Shown here: piece after piece, positions 60,262 through 64,000 of the stretch | Layout of the letters: each line of letters opens with the position of its first letter | How positions within the stretch are numbered: position 1 is the first letter of the stretch | Assembly: GCF_000368965.1 (NCBI RefSeq) | Contig: NZ_KB849780.1 | Location: forward strand, 2,428,340-2,492,339 | Origin: Acinetobacter calcoaceticus DSM 30006 = CIP 81.8 | GTDB lineage: Bacteria; Pseudomonadota; Gammaproteobacteria; Pseudomonadales; Moraxellaceae | DNA length: 64,000 bases | Direction: 5' to 3' | The notes under the pieces: generated by a model | Told to the model about the DNA's origin: nothing | The model's input: only the letters and a program-made list of their open reading frames with translations | Database searches by the model: none | Program-made: the position numbers and the translations under genes

Positions 60262-63200
60262 TTATGCGGGAATTGGATACATCTGATCAATTGTCTGGGC
60301 AACAGCCACGACATTCTCAGCGTACATAATCGATGAATGATCACCAGGCAAATCAACCTGTGTAAACGTGTCTTTGACCAGTTGGTCCCAGCCTAGACTT
60401 TCGCCAAAATCTTCCAGCTCATCTTTGGCCTTAACCAAGAGGATCGGAAAATCTTCAGGCTCTGGGAAATAGGTCTGGAGTGCGATGCCATTCGCCAAAT
60501 AGGTATCAAAGTAAAGTCGGAAATCTGATGGGTCTGCATCTAGAGGTAGAACATTGATGGCCTTGGCTTCTTTAAGCACATGATCAAACATGTGATCTGG
60601 ACTCAATTCACGCAAGTATTGCGCTGGTATCGTCAACTTCTTGCCATAAGGCGCAGCCAGATCACGGGCAAACCAAGACAAAAGCATTGCATCGTCGGCA
60701 TCTTCAGGCACATTCTCTGTAATTGGAGCTCGGGTATCGATCATGACAATCCCTGTGACCTGCTGCCCCATTTGACGCAACTGATGACTGATCTCGTATG
60801 CAATCGCACCGCCAAAGCACCAGCCACCGAGGAAATAAGGTCCCTCAGGCTGCGTCTTTTGCATTTCAGCAATATAGAGCGTCGCCATATCTTCGATTGC
60901 TACTTCTGCTGCATCTGCTTCAATTAGTCCAGGAGACTGAATAGCGCGCAAGGTACGATTCGGATTGAGATGACGCGAAAGTTCCATATAACAGAAGGTA
61001 CTGCCACCAATTGGATGGAACAGCCACAGCGGTTGCTCGTAAGTTCCACGGCGCAGTTCAATTACGATGGAAGGCTTAATTTCTTTATTTTCACGAATGA
61101 TCTCGCCCAGACTCGCCACAGTGGAATATTGCGCCAGCAAAGCAACTGATAGTTCGGTACCAAATGCTTTTTTGAGGTGATTAACAAGCTTCACAGCCAG
61201 TAACGAATGTCCACCCAAGTCAAAGAAGTCATCATGTATACCAACCCGTTTAACCGACAAAATCTGCTCAAAGGTAGTACAGAGTTCAATTTCAATCGGA
61301 TCACGTGGCGCAACATAATCGTTACTTTGCTCAAACACAGGCTCAGGAAACGCTTTACGATCTAGCTTATTGTTAGCCGTCATTGGAAACTGGTCCAATG
61401 TAATAAACGTATTTGGCACCATGTAAGCTGGAAGATGGATTTGCATCGTCTTTTTCAGACTAGCAATGTCAATCTCATGTCCAGTCACATACGCCACCAG
61501 TTTCTGGTCGTTGTCAGCTGTGGTCTTAACCAGCACTACTGCATCTGTGATACCGTCGATCTGTTTGAGAACATTCTCGATTTCACCTAGTTCGATACGG
61601 AATCCACGGATCTTGACTTGAAAGTCTAGACGTCCATGATGAGTCAAGCGTCCATCTGTACGCAGACAGACTTTATCCCCTGTTCGGTAGAGTCGACCGG
61701 CATTTGGTAGAGATGACAAAGTTCTAAATTGCGCATCTGTCAGTTCAGGTCGATGCCAGTAATCGACTGCCAGACCATCACCTCCAATCCAAAGCTCTCC
61801 CATAACGCCTGGCGGGACTAAACGCTGCTGTTCATCAAGGACATAAAGCTGGGTGTTCGCCAGTGGTTCGCCTAAATCAATAAATTTTGCATCAGTGATA
61901 CGAGCCGCACTTGACCATACCGTAGTTTCGGTCGGGCCATAAACATTCCAGAGACAGCCAACTTTACCCAGCAGTTTTTCTGCCAGAATAGTATCTAGCG
62001 CTTCGCCTCCACAAAGTGCAGTCAACCCCGCATTGCCAATCCACTCACTATCTAAAAGCATCTTCCAAGAAGCCGGCGTTGCCTGCAAGATATTGATAGA
62101 CTTAGCATTTAGATAATCTACCAATTGATTGCCATCTTGTGATACCTCTCGTGGGCAAACATGCACCACACCGCCGTACATCAGCGGAATGAGTAACTCA
62201 AGAATTGAAATATCAAACGCATAAGTGGTGATTGCTAACAACTGAGTCTCAGTCGTTACTTGCAATCTATCATTCATGGATAGCAAGAAATTGATTATTG
62301 AAGGATGCCCAATACGCACGCCTTTAGGCTTCCCTGTCGAGCCTGAGGTGTACATCACATAAGCGGTCTCACCAAAAGCAAGCGTCTCGCGTACTTGCTC
62401 AAGGGGTACAACACCAGCTTGATTGATATCCAAACGCGGTACAGAAACTGTGAGTGCATCCATCAACTCGGTTTGAGTCAAGATGACTTTAGGTTCAGCA
62501 TCTTCGATGATGTTATGTAGACGTTCACTTGGGAAATTAGGATCTAGTGGTACATAGGCTGCCCCTGCCGCCCAGATCCCGAGGATTGCTGCTGGTAATA
62601 ATGCCGTGCGGTCTAGCATCAGACCTACACGATCGCCACGAGTAACGCCATGTACACGCAAATATTCAGCAATACCAGCGATATGTTGACCTAACTCACG
62701 ATAGCTAACCGCATGATCCTTCGAGGTCAGAGCATGATGATCACCACGCTCATCGATCTGCTTTAGAATCATTCCCAATAGATCATGTTGAGGATAATCA
62801 GTAGCCTGTCCACGTAGGGCATCGAACTGGATACCATCCTTATAATCAGGTGCGATATCTAACTCAACGATCTTACGCTCAGGATGAGCCACCATTTCTG
62901 ATAGTACAGCTTGCAGCAGTTGCACCATATTATCGGCAGATTGTGCAGAAAATAGCTCGGAGTTGTATTTCAATACGCCAACGAGTTCGCCTTGATATTC
63001 ACCGCCCATTTCCAGCGTAAGATCCAATTGACCTTCTTGCTGGCGAACCGGAAAACTTCCTAACGTCAGGTCTTGACCAACCAAAGTCGCTGGGGTCTGG
63101 ATTGGCAAGAGTAGTTCTTTAAACTCATCCATGCCGCCTAGACGTTCCCAGAACATTCCCACCTGCGCCAATGGATTAATACTGCCATCACGCTTTGGTG

Positions 63201-64000
63201 AAACAGCCTCAACCACTCTGGAAAAGGCAACTTTTTGATGCTTGAGACTTTGTCTTAATTGTTCCTGCACTTGCTGTGTAAACTGACGTAAAGGCTGATC
63301 AGCATCAATGTCCATGTGAATAGCAATCGTATTGACAAACTGTCCCAGTGCATTGCGCAGAGAACGTTCAAGTCGACCAGCTACTGGTGTGGCAATAACG
63401 AGATCATTTTCATTCGATAGTTTATGTAGCAGGATATAAAAGCCAGATAGTACGAGTCCAAACAGCGTGATCTCATAATCTTTCGCCAAGTTCACAAGAC
63501 CAGACGACACTGACTCAGGCACACGGAAAACCAGTGAGCTGCCTTTATGTTGCTGCACAGCTGGACGTGGATAATCAAGCGGAATGCTATGCACGTGTGG
63601 TGCATGTTGCAACGCATTTTTCCAGAAGAGTAGACTCTCATCAGCATCATCGGTCACAGTACTCTGCTGCTTATCTGCATACTGTGCAAACTCGATTCCG
63701 TTCACTGTATCCGACTCTGTAACTAGTCCAAAACGTTTGCAAACATCACGCAACAAGAGACCAATCGACCAGAAATCCATTAAGGCATGATGAATCACAA
63801 CCGCAATCACATAGTGATTTTGACCGCGCTCATAGCAATGAATACGCCACAGCGGTGGCTGGGTCAGATCAAAGGGCTGCTTCGTATCCTGCTCGACTAA
63901 TTGCGTCAAATCAGATGCATCGACATGGCGGGCATCCGACACGATAATATTAGGATAGATACGATCCCAGATAAGTTGCTCAATACCCTGATCATTGGCA
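60262..64000 (-). CDS. Nonribosomal peptide synthetase, C-A-PCP-TE (5' end cut by window)
   Basis: The frame stays open to the right edge, so the true start lies outside; residue numbers below count from the GTG at 63942. A condensation domain has its His motif HHALMDF at 51-57. The adenylation domain (about 390-865) has YTSGSTGKPKG at 531-541, NVYGPTETTVW at 666-676, YRTGD at 752-756 and NNKLDRKA at 857-864. Its specificity residues read D-I-L-Q-L-G-V-V-W-K, close to the known glycine code. A carrier domain has DLGGHSLL with Ser913. The thioesterase (about 970-1226) has GGWCFGG with Cys1042, Asp1069 and His1202. Followed 24 bp later by the RND fusion. Confidence 0.93.
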   Translation of the reverse strand, partial: ANDQGIEQLIWDRIYPNIIVSDARHVDASDLTQLVEQDTKQPFDLTQPPLWRIHCYERGQNHYVIAVVIHHALMDFWSIGLLLRDVCKRFGLVTESDTVNGIEFAQYADKQQSTVTDDADESLLFWKNALQHAPHVHSIPLDYPRPAVQQHKGSSLVFRVPESVSSGLVNLAKDYEITLFGLVLSGFYILLHKLSNENDLVIATPVAGRLERSLRNALGQFVNTIAIHMDIDADQPLRQFTQQVQEQLRQSLKHQKVAFSRVVEAVSPKRDGSINPLAQVGMFWERLGGMDEFKELLLPIQTPATLVGQDLTLGSFPVRQQEGQLDLTLEMGGEYQGELVGVLKYNSELFSAQSADNMVQLLQAVLSEMVAHPERKIVELDIAPDYKDGIQFDALRGQATDYPQHDLLGMILKQIDERGDHHALTSKDHAVSYRELGQHIAGIAEYLRVHGVTRGDRVGLMLDRTALLPAAILGIWAAGAAYVPLDPNFPSERLHNIIEDAEPKVILTQTELMDALTVSVPRLDINQAGVVPLEQVRETLAFGETAYVMYTSGSTGKPKGVRIGHPSIINFLLSMNDRLQVTTETQLLAITTYAFDISILELLIPLMYGGVVHVCPREVSQDGNQLVDYLNAKSINILQATPASWKMLLDSEWIGNAGLTALCGGEALDTILAEKLLGKVGCLWNVYGPTETTVWSSAARITDAKFIDLGEPLANTQLYVLDEQQRLVPPGVMGELWIGGDGLAVDYWHRPELTDAQFRTLSSLPNAGRLYRTGDKVCLRTDGRLTHHGRLDFQVKIRGFRIELGEIENVLKQIDGITDAVVLVKTTADNDQKLVAYVTGHEIDIASLKKTMQIHLPAYMVPNTFITLDQFPMTANNKLDRKAFPEPVFEQSNDYVAPRDPIEIELCTTFEQILSVKRVGIHDDFFDLGGHSLLAVKLVNHLKKAFGTELSVALLAQYSTVASLGEIIRENKEIKPSIVIELRRGTYEQPLWLFHPIGGSTFCYMELSRHLNPNRTLRAIQSPGLIEADAAEVAIEDMATLYIAEMQKTQPEGPYFLGGWCFGGAIAYEISHQLRQMGQQVTGIVMIDTRAPITENVPEDADDAMLLSWFARDLAAPYGKKLTIPAQYLRELSPDHMFDHVLKEAKAINVLPLDADPSDFRLYFDTYLANGIALQTYFPEPEDFPILLVKAKDELEDFGESLGWDQLVKDTFTQVDLPGDHSSIMYAENVVAVAQTIDQMYPIPA

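Noticed and set aside
57719..60336. Several plus-strand open frames opposite the RND fusion
   Set aside because: They are antisense shadows of a clear minus-strand gene with intact domains.

Overview
The window looks like chromosomal DNA from Acinetobacter, most likely the A. baumannii group. The clues are an AT-rich genome, the rrn-rpoN-hpf-ibaG-murA order, the zur-znuCB/znuA arrangement, and an NRPS operon that I recognise from memory as the quorum-sensing-linked A1S_0112-0119 (acinetin) locus next to abaI/abaR. No insertion sequence, prophage or CRISPR array is visible. The species call is inference from gene content; no search was run.

Layout. 1-2812 (minus strand): murA (cut by the window edge), ibaG, hpf and rpoN. 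3045-8861 (minus strand): a complete rRNA operon, 16S-tRNA-Ile-tRNA-Ala-23S-5S, with promoter, processing stems and terminator. 8953-10853: a TetR regulator divergent from an MpaB/Lcp-like oxygenase. 10921-13795: a copper-linked operon (DUF2946 protein, OprC-like TonB receptor, small Met/His-tailed membrane protein). 13839-17418: def divergent from a LysM protein, dprA and tsaC. 17427-17600: an unexplained structured minus-strand stretch ending in intrinsic terminators, a candidate small RNA. 17755-23029: TetR plus EamA exporter, divergent MFS plus AraC, glutathione peroxidase, a lipoprotein. 23092-30258: the complete F1Fo ATP synthase operon atpIBEFHAGDC. 30429-33467: zinc uptake, znuA divergent from zur-znuC-znuB over a palindromic Zur box. 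33469-52057: mixed housekeeping and small accessory genes (LysE exporters, DyP peroxidase, malic enzyme, argS, SPOR protein, GST, OsmC, pirin, guaA, DUF445, DoxX, DedA, ParA, SirB2, BolA). It includes a YqjI-like PadR regulator, a metal-site-less Fur-like protein and DUF3861 in one operon. 52288-52484: two identical tRNA-Gly genes.

52657-64000 is the most distinctive part: a tightly packed minus-strand operon that runs off the right edge. In transcription order it encodes an NRPS (condensation-adenylation-carrier-thioesterase), a giant SRPBCC-RND-LolA-like fusion, a DUF1302-type outer-membrane barrel, a fused reductase/hydrolase and a 4'-phosphopantetheinyl transferase. The adenylation pocket reads as a glycine code and the thioesterase has Cys in place of Ser in its nucleophile elbow. 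The fused pump plus barrel could form a complete route across both membranes. I infer a small acyl-glycine or lipopeptide-type product that is made, released and exported by this one operon.
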